A DNA stretch of 64,000 nucleotides from Streptomyces sp. SJL17-4 (GTDB lineage Bacteria; Actinomycetota; Actinomycetes; Streptomycetales; Streptomycetaceae), in the NCBI RefSeq assembly GCF_036826855.1, contig NZ_CP104578.1, forward strand, positions 8,304,501 to 8,368,500, written 5' to 3'. Position 1 is the first letter of the stretch; each line of letters starts with the position of its first letter. The notes beneath the pieces were generated by a model. It saw only the letters and a list, made by a program, of their open reading frames with translations, was not told the origin of the DNA and did no database searches. Below, piece by piece: positions 8,120-15,722 of this stretch. The position numbers and the translations under genes are program-made.

Positions 8120-8728
8120 TCAGCAGGTCGTTCGGCGTGCGGCGTTCCCCTGCCACTCTCGGCCGATCGACCGCATCAGGGCCGGGTACACCCCTAGGTA
8201 CCGGAACGGCTTGATGCCGAGCATGTACAGGGAGCCGAGGCGGCCATTGGGCTTGACCAGGACGGCCATCTGTCCGCGGTAGCCGCCGTTCCCGTCGGGG
8301 ACCCAGCCGATGTGCATCACCCCGTGCATGGTCTTGTTGGCGTACTCGCTGGCCCACTCGTCGTGCGTCTGGAAGACCGAGGTGAAGGGGGCCGAGTCGA
8401 GGTCGGGCCCCCGCGGCCCCTCACGCAGGTCTTCGGGAAGCCGGTCGCGCAGCGTTGCCACCCGTTCGCCGACGCCCGAGTCCGGTTTGTCCCAGCCGAG
8501 CAGCGCCCCGAGCTTCCAGCGCACCGCGAAGAGGAAGCGGCCCACCGGGTTGCCGCCGTCCGGACCCTCCGTGCCGCCCGCCATCTGCTCGACCAGGTGA
8601 TGCAGGTCGTCCGGGCCGCCCGGCGTCGGCAGCGCCCACAGGTCCTCGAGCCGGAAGTCGCCGGCGATCTCGTGGATCCGCCAGGGGTGGGACGTGTAGT
8701 CGGTCGAGGGAAGGCGCAGAGCGTTCAT
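8120..8728 (-). CDS. DUF2867 family protein
   Basis: A 202-residue protein recognised as DUF2867 by its opening (MNALRLPSTDYTSHPWRIHE), the FLFAVRWKLGALLGWDK segment, the VFQTHDEWASEYANKTMHG block and the final IKPFRYLGVYPALMRSIGREW. The function of the family is not established, though members often lie beside NAD-binding epimerases or TetR regulators. The start at 8728 has AGGGG seven bases upstream. It is transcribed away from a TetR gene across an interval holding two matching operators, so it is very probably that repressor's target. Confidence 0.8.
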   Translation of the reverse strand: MNALRLPSTDYTSHPWRIHEIAGDFRLEDLWALPTPGGPDDLHHLVEQMAGGTEGPDGGNPVGRFLFAVRWKLGALLGWDKPDSGVGERVATLRDRLPEDLREGPRGPDLDSAPFTSVFQTHDEWASEYANKTMHGVMHIGWVPDGNGGYRGQMAVLVKPNGRLGSLYMLGIKPFRYLGVYPALMRSIGREWQGNAARRTTC

Positions 8729-8742
8729 GACAGACCCCTGTC

Positions 8743-8793
8743 TATACGGTGGCGTATATATCGAGCATAGCCCCTTCTGTACGCCGCCGTATA
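8743..8793. promoter_or_regulatory. Paired TetR operators between DUF2867 and tetR
   Basis: TATACGGTGGCGTATA (8743-8758) and TGTACGCCGCCGTATA (8778-8793) are the same imperfect palindrome in opposite orientation, 35 bp apart centre to centre, in the divergent promoter region. Duplicate sites of this type are the usual arrangement for a TetR repressor controlling itself and its neighbour. Confidence 0.7.
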
Positions 8794-8826
8794 CTCGAGT
8801 CGAAGCGACATGAGGGGAGGTGCCGA

Positions 8827-9420
8827 ATGGGCACGATCCGTACGCCGCGCGGCAAGTGGATCGAGGAGGGGCTGCGGACGCTGGCCGCCGGCGGACCCGA
8901 GGCCGTCCGGGTCGAGGTCCTCGCCCAGGCCCTCGGTGTGAGCAAGGGCGGTTTCTACGGCTACTTCCGCAATCGCGCGGCGCTCCTCGACGAGATGCTC
9001 GACGCTTGGGAGCGCGGGGTCACCGAGGACGTCATCGAGGGGGTCGAGAGTGATGGGGGCGACGCCCGTGATCGGCTCGGGCGGCTCTTCGACATCGTGG
9101 GGGCGTCCGAGACACCCGTGACCAGTGCGGGTGTCGAGCTCGCCATCCGAGACTGGGCCCGTCGCGACGAAGGCGTCGCGGGTCGCCTCCGCCGCGTTGA
9201 CAACCGGCGCATGGACTATCTGCGCGAGCTCTACGGGGCCTTCTGCCCCGACGAGGCCGATGTCGAGGCCCGCTGCCTGATCACCTTCTCCCTCCGCATC
9301 GGTGATCACCTCATCGCGGCCGACGACGGCCCGCGCACCCGCACGGAGGTCCTCGCCGCGGTCAGGGAGCGGTTGCTGGCCAAGCCCAACCTCCCCGAGC
9401 GTGTGTCCGCTGATTCGTGA
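8827..9420 (+). CDS. TetR-family transcriptional repressor
   Basis: A 197-residue protein with an N-terminal TetR helix-turn-helix near residues 28-47 (VEVLAQALGVSKGGFYGYFR, the last segment being the classical recognition helix) followed by RAALLDEMLDAWERG. The C-terminal ligand domain is helical and poorly conserved, as usual. The ATG at 8827 is chosen because GGGGAGG ends six bases upstream. An in-frame extension to 8749 would run through both operators. It most likely represses the divergent DUF2867 gene and itself until an unknown ligand binds. Confidence 0.85.
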   Translation: MGTIRTPRGKWIEEGLRTLAAGGPEAVRVEVLAQALGVSKGGFYGYFRNRAALLDEMLDAWERGVTEDVIEGVESDGGDARDRLGRLFDIVGASETPVTSAGVELAIRDWARRDEGVAGRLRRVDNRRMDYLRELYGAFCPDEADVEARCLITFSLRIGDHLIAADDGPRTRTEVLAAVRERLLAKPNLPERVSADS

Positions 9421-9479
9421 GCCGGTGAAGCTCCACGGAGAGTCGCAGCTTCCTCCCTTACAGGAGAACGGGCGCGGGC

Positions 9480-9599
9480 CCTGCAGGCGAGTTCGAGCAG
9501 GCCCTGATGGAGGTCGGGTCGCCGTTCGTAGCGGATTCGGCGTCGCTTGAACGGGTGCAGCCAGACCAAGGCACGCTGGACCACCCGGCACGTCCGCTC
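9480..9599 (-). pseudogene. IS5-family transposase C-terminal remnant
   Basis: Minus-strand codons read ERTCRVVQRALVWLHPF, KRRRIRYERRPDLHQGLLEL, the conserved end of one group of Streptomyces IS5 transposases (WLHxFKRLRIRYExRxDxHxGLLxLA). Only about 40 codons remain. It meets an ISL3 remnant head-on at about 9590. Confidence 0.65.
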
Positions 9600-9860
9600 C
9601 TTCGCGGTCATGCTCACCAACCGCGAGGCGAGCGCCTGCCTGACTGGCTCGACGCCGTCCGCCAGGACGATCTGCCCAGCCTCCACACTCTCGCTGGCGG
9701 CATCGACCGAGACGGCGACGCCGTCATCGCCGGCCTCACCCTGTCGTGGAACTCCGGAGTCGTCGAAGGCCACGTCAACCGGATCGCGATACTCAAGCGC
9801 CAGATGTTCGGACGGCAGGCTCCCGACTTCCACGTAAACGCGTCCTGCTCGCCCCGTGAT
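9589..9860 (+). pseudogene. ISL3-family transposase C-terminal remnant
   Basis: Codons read VRSFAVMLTNREAS and, after a frameshift, RLPDWLDAVRQDDLPSLHTL, then SWNSGVVEGHVNRIAILKRQ and MFGR. This parallels the end of the intact ISL3 transposase at 38789-40384 (FAHMLTRLQ, LPAWIEA, PWNSGVVEGHVNRIKMLKRQ). It is a decayed fragment of a related but different element. Confidence 0.75.
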
Positions 9861-9915
9861 CACGTTTCTGTTGCCCGATGCGAGGATCCCGGCGACCGGA
9901 CGCTAGGAGATCAGC

Positions 9916-10119
9916 ATGGGCACCTGGGACATCAGCATGGGTACCTGGGACATCAGCCCCGTCGACAACGACACAGCTGCAGACTTCGCCAACGCTCCCT
10001 CAGGTGGCCGGTGTTGTCGAAGCGGCCAAAATCGCCCCTCCACTGCCCTGACTATTCGTCCTCGTCCTCGTCCGTGGCGGTGTCCCACGCCCGTAGGAAT
10101 TCTCCGGCCGCGGTCGTGA
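9916..10119 (+). pseudogene. Truncated DUF4259-like gene with duplicated start
   Basis: The frame opens MGTWDIS MGTWDIS PVDNDTAADFANA. DUF4259 proteins begin MGTWxxxPFDNDxAxDFA, so the first seven codons have been duplicated (21-bp tandem repeat, 9916-9936 and 9937-9957, one base different). AGGAG at 9905-9909 serves the first ATG. After ANA the similarity ends, and the frame runs into the antisense 3' end of the SMI1/KNR4 gene, so about 80% of the gene is gone. Expression of a 67-residue product is possible but unlikely to matter. Confidence 0.6.
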
Positions 10120-10942
10120 TCTGGAGAACTTCACACTCCATGAGCTGCGCAGCGGCGAAGAGCCGCTGCCGGACCTGTTCGCTGTCTTCAGGCGGGAAAT
10201 CGATCCGTATCTGGTGGGGGTGGGAGACGTCGTAGGTGAGCAACCAGTCGGTGTCGACGGTCGCGAAGTGGTCCTGTCCTGTCTCCTCGGACGCGGAGCG
10301 CCACGATCCCCGGTCGGTGGTGGGAGCCAGTGCCTCGCGAAGCCGCCGTAGACGCTCCGGGTGGGCAGTGGGGCCTTCGGACAGGCGCATGCATCTGTGG
10401 ATGCGGGGACGGAAGGTGTTGAACCATGGCACCAGGCCCGGTTCCATGTCCATGAGTAGACGGGAGCTGACCTGCCCGCCGGCCCAGCCTTCGATGAATG
10501 CTGCCGCTCTCATGGGATGGGTCTCGTACCAGCCTTCGTTGCTCCACACCACGACAGGCCAGTCATCAGGGGACCCACTGGTAAGCCAGCACAGGCGGTC
10601 GGCATCCATCGTGGTGCCCCAGACGAGCAGTGCGCCGAGAGCCGGGTGCAGCGGATACGGGTAGCGATCGCGGTCCCGTTCAGGCGATCCCGTGAGGCTG
10701 GCGCTTTGCCACTCGATGCCGTTGTGCCTGCTCTTACCGAAAGGTGTCCGAAGGTAGAGGAAATCGCAGAACTCTCCCCACCCGTAGGTCTCGACAAGCC
10801 GTTTGTAATCGCCGGGAAGCCGAGTGCCGATCGATATCTCCGCAGCGGTCCAGTCTCCGTGAGCATCCACGGGTTCGGCAGGCGGCACCACAAGCTCGAC
10901 CAGCCGGTCGCAGTCGGTCGCGGTTGTCTTCGAATCAGCCAT
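10052..10942 (-). CDS. SMI1/KNR4 (SUKH) family protein
   Basis: A 296-residue soluble protein. The segment after residue 25 (WTAAEISIGTRLPGDYKRLV, then ETYGWGEFCDFLYL) is the SUKH signature, followed by LLVWGTTMDADRLCWLT and WPVVVWSNEGWYE. In bacteria this superfamily is dominated by immunity proteins for polymorphic toxins, though many copies have no known partner. The C-terminal 90 residues form an extra domain with an acidic tail (DTATDEDEDE). ATG at 10942 starts the SUKH part. The frame is open upstream but featureless. It shares architecture with the gene at 15723-16517. No toxin gene is adjacent. Confidence 0.75.
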   Translation of the reverse strand: MADSKTTATDCDRLVELVVPPAEPVDAHGDWTAAEISIGTRLPGDYKRLVETYGWGEFCDFLYLRTPFGKSRHNGIEWQSASLTGSPERDRDRYPYPLHPALGALLVWGTTMDADRLCWLTSGSPDDWPVVVWSNEGWYETHPMRAAAFIEGWAGGQVSSRLLMDMEPGLVPWFNTFRPRIHRCMRLSEGPTAHPERLRRLREALAPTTDRGSWRSASEETGQDHFATVDTDWLLTYDVSHPHQIRIDFPPEDSEQVRQRLFAAAQLMECEVLQITTAAGEFLRAWDTATDEDEDE

Positions 10943-11244
10943 GAGGGCAGCGTATGCATCACCCCAAGGAGGTCTGGCTGGATTTTCCTGGCCGGAGATC
11001 ATCTCGGGGGTTGTCGGACGGTCCGCATAGCGGCGGCGGAGGTGGGCGATCAGGCAGTGCTGCAGGCAGGCAACCACGGTGGGCGCAGGCGATGTCCTGG
11101 ACGCGGCGTGAGAGGCCCTGTCAGCGAAAGAAGCGGTCGCTGACCTGCACGGCACTGGGGGCGCCGGCGATGTGCCGCACGTAGCGGCTGTGGCGCCACT
11201 GGCTGAGCCGGCCGCATCCCGTACACCCTCCGGGAACATCGGCC
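10943..11244. other. Gap upstream of the SUKH gene
   Basis: About 300 bp with no recognisable gene. It may contain IS-derived sequence, since a transposase remnant begins at its right end, but no motif could be assigned. Confidence 0.3.
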
Positions 11245-11440
11245 CGGAAGGGCTTCAAGGTGATTCCGCGACGCTGGGTCGTCGAGCGGACCTTCGGCCG
11301 GCTGATGCACCGCCGTCGCCTCGCCCGCGACTACGAGCCCCACTCGCACCGCTCCGAAGCCGTGATCCAGGTGGCCATGGTCGACCTCGGAAGCAGGCGG
11401 CTCACCCGTGAATCGACCGCGAACTGGCGCGACTCCTGGG
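11245..11440 (+). pseudogene. IS5-type transposase C-terminal remnant
   Basis: Codons read GFKVIPRRWVVERTFGRLMH, RRRLARDYEPHSHRSEAVIQ and SRRLTRESTANWRDSW, matching the end of a common Streptomyces transposase (VLPRRWVVERTFxWLMxxRRLARDYExxPxxSEAxI). This includes the final catalytic glutamate context (VVERTF). No start or upstream DDE residues remain. Confidence 0.75.
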
Positions 11441-11449
11441 CCGGCCAAG

Positions 11450-11761
11450 TCAGGCGGCAGAGCCCTGAGCAGGGCAATGCCAGTCAGCCGAGTCGATCGC
11501 GTTCCCCTCCGCGTCGCTGAGGTGGAAGCAGTTGCCGTTGGCCCACACCGTCACCGATTCGGGCCGATGAACGACCTGGAATGGCTCGTCCCCACGCAGC
11601 GTCCCGGACCATGAACCATCCGCTGCAGGCGAGTGGGTGACCACGACCCACGTCTGCTCCGGGAGAAGCTGGTGCGTATTCGCCCAGGGCTCCACGGTCA
11701 CCTCCAGCGCCGCCTCACCACCGTTGCTGATCAGCAGCCGCGCTGTTCCCCCAGTGGCCAC
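11450..11761 (-). CDS. Unknown small beta-sandwich-like protein
   Basis: A 103-residue protein starting from GTG at 11761, supported by a strong AAGGAGGT ten bases upstream. The sequence alternates strands (ARLLISNGGEAALEVTVEPW, WVVVTHSPAADGSW, FQVVHRPESVTVWANG) and resembles short uncharacterised Streptomyces proteins thought to fold as a small beta sandwich. It has no signal peptide. It sits between the C-terminal remnant of one transposase and the N-terminal remnant of another, so it may have been carried in with mobile DNA. Its function is unknown. Confidence 0.6.
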   Translation of the reverse strand: MATGGTARLLISNGGEAALEVTVEPWANTHQLLPEQTWVVVTHSPAADGSWSGTLRGDEPFQVVHRPESVTVWANGNCFHLSDAEGNAIDSADWHCPAQGSAA

Positions 11762-11864
11762 TCGCGGCGCACCTCCTTGTCTCTACGGACACCCTGGTCC
11801 AACCGCAGCCCTTGCGGGCTCTCACAACCCGATCGTCACACACCCGATCTTCCCGGTCGCAGAA

Positions 11865-12000
11865 CTAGGGCGTTTCCTTCGGGTCATCTGATCGTTGGTT
11901 GATGTGTGTCGTTGACTGGTGCCCAGTGGGCGCGGATCGAGCCGTTGCTGCCAAATTGGATGCCAAGGCGTGGTGGCCGTGCCCCGTCTCTCCCCGGTCC
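11865..12000 (+). pseudogene. IS5-family left end and transposase N-terminal remnant
   Basis: CTAGGGCGTTTCCTTCGGGT at 11865 looks like the terminal sequence of Streptomyces IS5-type elements. It is followed by codons TGAQWARIEPLLPNWMPRRG, the standard transposase opening (LTDAQWARIEPLLP). The frame is lost by about 12000 and nothing of the catalytic domain follows. Confidence 0.65.
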
Positions 12001-12540
12001 GGTAGTTCACCCGAGCCCCGTGCGGCGCCGGTAACGCGGACGTGGCCGGTGGCGTTTGTGGCCGCGAGGAGTCTTCCTCGTACGGGGGTCGAGACGGCAG
12101 CACGGGGGCGACGACGGTCGGGGCTGCGGGTGCCGGGCCCGGCACCCGTTGTGCTCCCCGAAGGCCGCCAGCAGGCAGGAGTGGCCCTCGACGATCAGGG
12201 TGGAAGACCGCACCCGACGTGCGGGAATGTGGCAGCAGTCGGCCGGCGTCTGCGGTACGCGGTCGGTGACGCTCATGGAGCAGCGCCGTACGTCCTGCGA
12301 CGGGCCCGGGGATGCAATGGCGTTCCCGGCCACGGCGGAGTCACCCGATCCAGCGATCCCGCGACCTAGACGCCACGCGTTTCATTGGTGGTTGAACCGG
12401 AGCAGGGGGAGTACCGCCGGGAATCTGCTGTACACCTGGCGGCATGAAGCCGGGGATTCTCAGCCGCTTACAGCCTGCCGCCGAGCCGACGGCCCCAGCT
12501 ACGAAGACGACCGATTCCGCGTCGACCTGCGCCGGCATTC
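12001..12540. other. Gap with a 22-bp perfect palindrome
   Basis: No gene is recognised. Bases 12127-12148 form a perfect 22-bp palindrome, CGGGTGCCGGG plus its complement. It could extrude as a cruciform or act as a weak terminator, though the following bases (TTGTG) are a poor T-tract. Confidence 0.4.
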
Positions 12541-12624
12541 ATGTACGACTACGGCGGCATCGACCTGTGCTGCACCTCCCTCACCACGATGCGTACGCCC
12601 TCCTTCGAGAAAGAGTTGCGATGA
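12541..12624 (+). CDS. Possible 27-codon leader ORF
   Basis: ATG at 12541 opens a 27-codon frame (MYDYGGIDLCC..., ending FEKELR). Its TGA (12622-12624) overlaps the ATG of the DUF6042-like gene as ATGA. The overlap suggests translational coupling, but there is no ribosome binding site before 12541, so the frame may be only the tail of a lost upstream gene. The composition is not obviously random: acidic and aromatic residues with two cysteines. Confidence 0.3.
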   Translation: MYDYGGIDLCCTSLTTMRTPSFEKELR

Positions 12625-13436
12625 CTGAGAACCCGTCTGTGCCCGGACCGCGCCGGGACATGGCGATGCACAACGACTGGTGGGCTTCGGGCTGGGAACA
12701 CGTCCTGCCCCGCCAGGGCTTCCCGCTGACGATGCTGATCAGCACTGCGAGCCAGCCCGGCTTCACCGGCTCCCTGGACGACCTCCTGCAGGAGTTCTTC
12801 GACGGCCACTGGCGCATGATCGGCGGCAACCTCGACGGCCCGCTCACGTTCTCGTGGCCCGACGAGGAATGGGACTACAACGAGGCACCGGAGGGACGCG
12901 AAGCGTGTGAGGCGGACCGATGGGAGAAGTTCGGCGCCATGCTCACGGCTGCCGGCTTCCCCGTGCCCACGACCGTGCGGGACCTCTCCGAGCTCTACCT
13001 GACCTGGGGACTGACGCGCCGTGAGGAGACGCCGAACGGCACCCGATGGTCGATGCCCGCCGTGCTGCCGCTGCCCGGTGACCTGCTGCCCCTGGACGAC
13101 GAACTCGCCAGGCGGCTCGACTGGATCCGCTGGACGACGCGAGCCGCCCCGTTCGTCAACGGGCTCATCACGTACCTGGTCGACGAGCTGGGCGAACCGG
13201 GGGAGGTTCTCACCTCCCTCGACCGCCTGTCGATCGCCACCGCCCACGACGCCGACGACGTCCGCCTCGCCCTCGCAGAGCTCGTGGATGCCGGCGACGC
13301 TCAGGTGCAGCGCGGCCAGGAACAGGCCGACGTGGAAAGGCTGGAGACGCATCAGCGTTTCCGTCTGGTCATGGACTGGGACCACTTCAACGAAACCCGC
13401 ATGCACCTGAGCATCAAGGGGGACGACGACGCATGA
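12621..13436 (+). CDS. DUF6042-like protein
   Basis: A 271-residue cytoplasmic protein beginning MTENPSVPGPRRDMAMHNDW and containing WASGWEHVLPRQGFPLTMLI, an acidic linker, and a C-terminal winged-helix-like part (LTSLDRLSIATAHDADDVRL, ALAELVDAGDAQVQR). I match this layout to DUF6042 from memory. The function is unknown. The C-terminal half reads like a small DNA- or protein-binding helical domain. The ATG at 12621 overlaps the previous stop, and its own stop overlaps the start of the following P-loop gene (ATGA), so the pair is translationally coupled. Confidence 0.6.
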   Translation: MTENPSVPGPRRDMAMHNDWWASGWEHVLPRQGFPLTMLISTASQPGFTGSLDDLLQEFFDGHWRMIGGNLDGPLTFSWPDEEWDYNEAPEGREACEADRWEKFGAMLTAAGFPVPTTVRDLSELYLTWGLTRREETPNGTRWSMPAVLPLPGDLLPLDDELARRLDWIRWTTRAAPFVNGLITYLVDELGEPGEVLTSLDRLSIATAHDADDVRLALAELVDAGDAQVQRGQEQADVERLETHQRFRLVMDWDHFNETRMHLSIKGDDDA

Positions 13437-13996
13437 CCGAGAGCGCGCCTGGCGCGGTGGGAACGCAGGACACGCGACTGATCGTGGTCCGTGGCAACAG
13501 CGCTTCAGGGAAGTCGTCCGTCGCGGCCGGTCTGCGCGAGAAGTTCGGCCGCAACCTCGCGATCGTCGGCCAGGACTACCTGCGCCGCATCGTGCTGCGC
13601 GAACACGACCGGCCCGGCGGCGCCAGCATCGGCCTGATCGACCTGACCGCTCGCTACGCCCTGGACAACGGCTTCCACGTTGTCGTGGAGGGCATCCTGT
13701 ACGCCGACCGCTACGGCACGATGCTCCAGGACCTGGTGCGCGCCCACCGCGGTGTCTCGCGCTGCTACTACCTCCACGTGCCCTACACGGAGACGGTGTT
13801 GAGACACGCGACGAAACCCGATGCCGAGTACCTCAAGCACGTCACCGAGGAGCACCTGAGCGGCTGGTACCGGGAGAAGGACCTGCTGCCCGACGACCTG
13901 GAGACCATCATCGACGCAGCCGGCACCCTGGACGACACCATCCGGCAGATCCTGCGCGAGAGCGGCCTGGACCGAGTGCTCCCGATCGACCGCTGA
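13433..13996 (+). CDS. P-loop small-molecule kinase (zeta/AAA_33-like)
   Basis: A 187-residue ATP-binding protein. The Walker A loop is GNSASGKS at residues 21-28, then a helix with VAAGLREKFGRNLAIVGQDY. Predicted kinases of this class place the second acidic residue at VVVEGILYADRYG, and a late LSGWYREKDLLP follows. The family phosphorylates small molecules, and some members are zeta-type toxins. Here no antitoxin is evident, and the coupling to a DUF6042-like gene suggests that it works with that protein. The start ATG overlaps the preceding stop by ATGA. The substrate is unknown. Confidence 0.75.
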   Translation: MTESAPGAVGTQDTRLIVVRGNSASGKSSVAAGLREKFGRNLAIVGQDYLRRIVLREHDRPGGASIGLIDLTARYALDNGFHVVVEGILYADRYGTMLQDLVRAHRGVSRCYYLHVPYTETVLRHATKPDAEYLKHVTEEHLSGWYREKDLLPDDLETIIDAAGTLDDTIRQILRESGLDRVLPIDR

Positions 13997-14344
13997 CGAG
14001 CAGCTCCGCCCCTCCAGCGGCCCCTCGTTCGTCGATCCATGTCGGTCCCCGTACGGAGTCCGTCGCGTCGTAGGCGTCCTTCCGACCGGTCGCTCAGCGC
14101 GCCGGAGGGTCTCGGTTGAGCGCGGGCGACGATCGACGATCGACGACCGGGCGAGTGGTGCGACCTCTTGGGTGCAGCCATGCGTGCCTTGCCTCCGATA
14201 TCCGCGTGCGAACTCGCCCGTATCGTCGAGCGCCTGGACAGTGGACGATCCCCGTCCCGGGAGCCCCTCTCTGGTCTCTCTCGGTCGCTGCGCTAGCGTC
14301 TGCGTCTGCTGTCTCGTACGAACGGCCCAGGGGGGGCAACCCAT
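13997..14344. other. Gap between kinase and lipoprotein genes
   Basis: About 350 bp with no gene recognised. A short GACGATC-type tandem occurs near 14127-14150. A promoter for the lipoprotein should lie near the right end but cannot be picked out by eye. Confidence 0.35.
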
Positions 14345-15055
14345 ATGACTGCGCTCGCAAAGCGGTGGATGTCGGCACTTACGGCGATGGCCGCTGGAGG
14401 CCTCGCCATCTCCGGCTGTTCAGCTACGGAGGCGAACCGAGCCACGACCTCTTCAGCGACAGCTACACACTCAACAACGCTGCCCCCGCTGACTGCAGGG
14501 CAACTGAAGGCTCTCGCCTTGAAGGGCAGTGAAGTGCCGCAAGAGCACAGTGTCCCTGTGCAGGATCCTGTGGTGAGGAGTGGGCAGAAGACCTTCCCGC
14601 CGGTCTCCGATGCCTCCTGCCAGAGGGCCCTCGACGTGCTCGGTTCCGAGACCGCCTCTGCCCATGTCTTCCAGATCTTCAACTGGAAGGAAAACATCAT
14701 GGGAGGCGACTCCACGCTCGCTTCGTACGAGGGAGCGAAGGCGCAGGACGCATTTCGGCAACTCCAGGAATCGCTCAAGACCTGCACGCCCTTCACCGGC
14801 GTCGGATGGGTCGGGAAATTCAACGCCGAGATCACGGTGGAGCAGGCTCCCGATGTGGGCGACGCAGCCCTCAGCTTTCACCTGACCATGCCATTGCCGG
14901 ACGGAGGTGGACTGCGGGACGAACATCACGTCTTTGTCCGGACCGGCAACCTTACGGTGAGCTTCCAGGAGCTGAACGTCGGCCGGAAAGCACAGTTTCC
15001 TGTCGGCCTTGTCAAGAAGCAGGTCGACAGGCTGAGCAGTGCCCAAGGCGGTTGA
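14345..15055 (+). CDS. Secreted lipoprotein, PknH-sensor-like
   Basis: A 236-residue protein with a lipoprotein signal: MTALAKRWMSALTAMAAGG followed by lipobox LAISGC with Cys25. After a Thr/Ser-rich spacer it has a folded domain with conserved cysteines (ASCQRALDVLGSE and QESLKTCTPFTGVG) and strands such as AALSFHLTMPLPDGG. This resembles the extracellular PknH-type sensor fold found in many actinobacterial lipoproteins of unknown role. It is anchored to the outer face of the membrane. A G-rich stretch just before ATG 14345 can serve as ribosome binding site. No neighbour is clearly linked. Confidence 0.7.
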   Translation: MTALAKRWMSALTAMAAGGLAISGCSATEANRATTSSATATHSTTLPPLTAGQLKALALKGSEVPQEHSVPVQDPVVRSGQKTFPPVSDASCQRALDVLGSETASAHVFQIFNWKENIMGGDSTLASYEGAKAQDAFRQLQESLKTCTPFTGVGWVGKFNAEITVEQAPDVGDAALSFHLTMPLPDGGGLRDEHHVFVRTGNLTVSFQELNVGRKAQFPVGLVKKQVDRLSSAQGG

Positions 15056-15061
15056 ACCGGC

Positions 15062-15715
15062 TTCACGCCGCCGTTCGGCGCCTGTCCGGGGTTGATCCGC
15101 GGCTTGTCTGCGGTAATGGCTGCCTGGGCTCGGGCCTGATGGTGGCGCCGCCAGGTCGGCGCGAACCACGGCGAGGAAGGCGTGGGCCAGCATGGCCAGG
15201 GTGAACCAGCGAGCGAGTCCATGAGGTGAAGTGACGGACCTGGTGCTGGTCCAGTCCGGCCACGCCCATTCCGGATTGGAAGGTCTCTTGCACCCGCCAC
15301 CGTGATCCAGCACCGCGGACCAGCGTGGCCAGGGGCATCAGGGCGGGCGAGAAGCAGCGGTAGTAGGCGAGTTCACCGGTGGTGCGGTTGCGGCGGATCC
15401 ACGAGCGCGGGATGTACAACTCCCGGTCTACCGCCGCGTCCCCGCGCAGTCCCGCGTAGACAAGACAGACCGCGACTTGGGCGTTTTCGATCCTCCCGGC
15501 GGGTGCCGGTGTACTGGCGCTGGACACCGACGGTGTGGGCGCCGTTCTTCAGGTCGCGGTCTCGTCGACTACGAGAACTGCTTGGTCATCGTGCAGCTGA
15601 TCCACCACGTAATCGCGGACGTCGTCACGTACCGCGTCGGCGTCCCAGGAGGCCCGGCACAGCAGATGCTGCATGCCGTGATGAGGCGCTTCCCGGCCGG
15701 CGGCAGGGTTCGGTC
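15062..15715 (-). pseudogene. IS701-family transposase remnant
   Basis: Read leftward: RDDVRDYVVDQLHDDQAVLV, VDETAT (frameshift), GRIENAQVAVCLVYAG, RELYIPRSW, then YYRCFSP and SRWRVQETFQSGMGVAGLDQ followed by HQV. These are landmarks of IS701-family transposases in the correct order (VVDET as an acidic site, WRVEExFQxxKGxxGLDxHQ near the end). The N-terminal third, a central block and the reading frame are lost. Its left end abuts the SUKH gene at 15723. Confidence 0.8.
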
Positions 15716-15722
15716 CGCCGCT

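Noticed and set aside
13433..13996. Zeta-toxin call for the P-loop kinase
   Set aside because: Walker A alone is shared by many kinases, no epsilon-type antitoxin is adjacent, and the partner gene is unlike known antitoxins.
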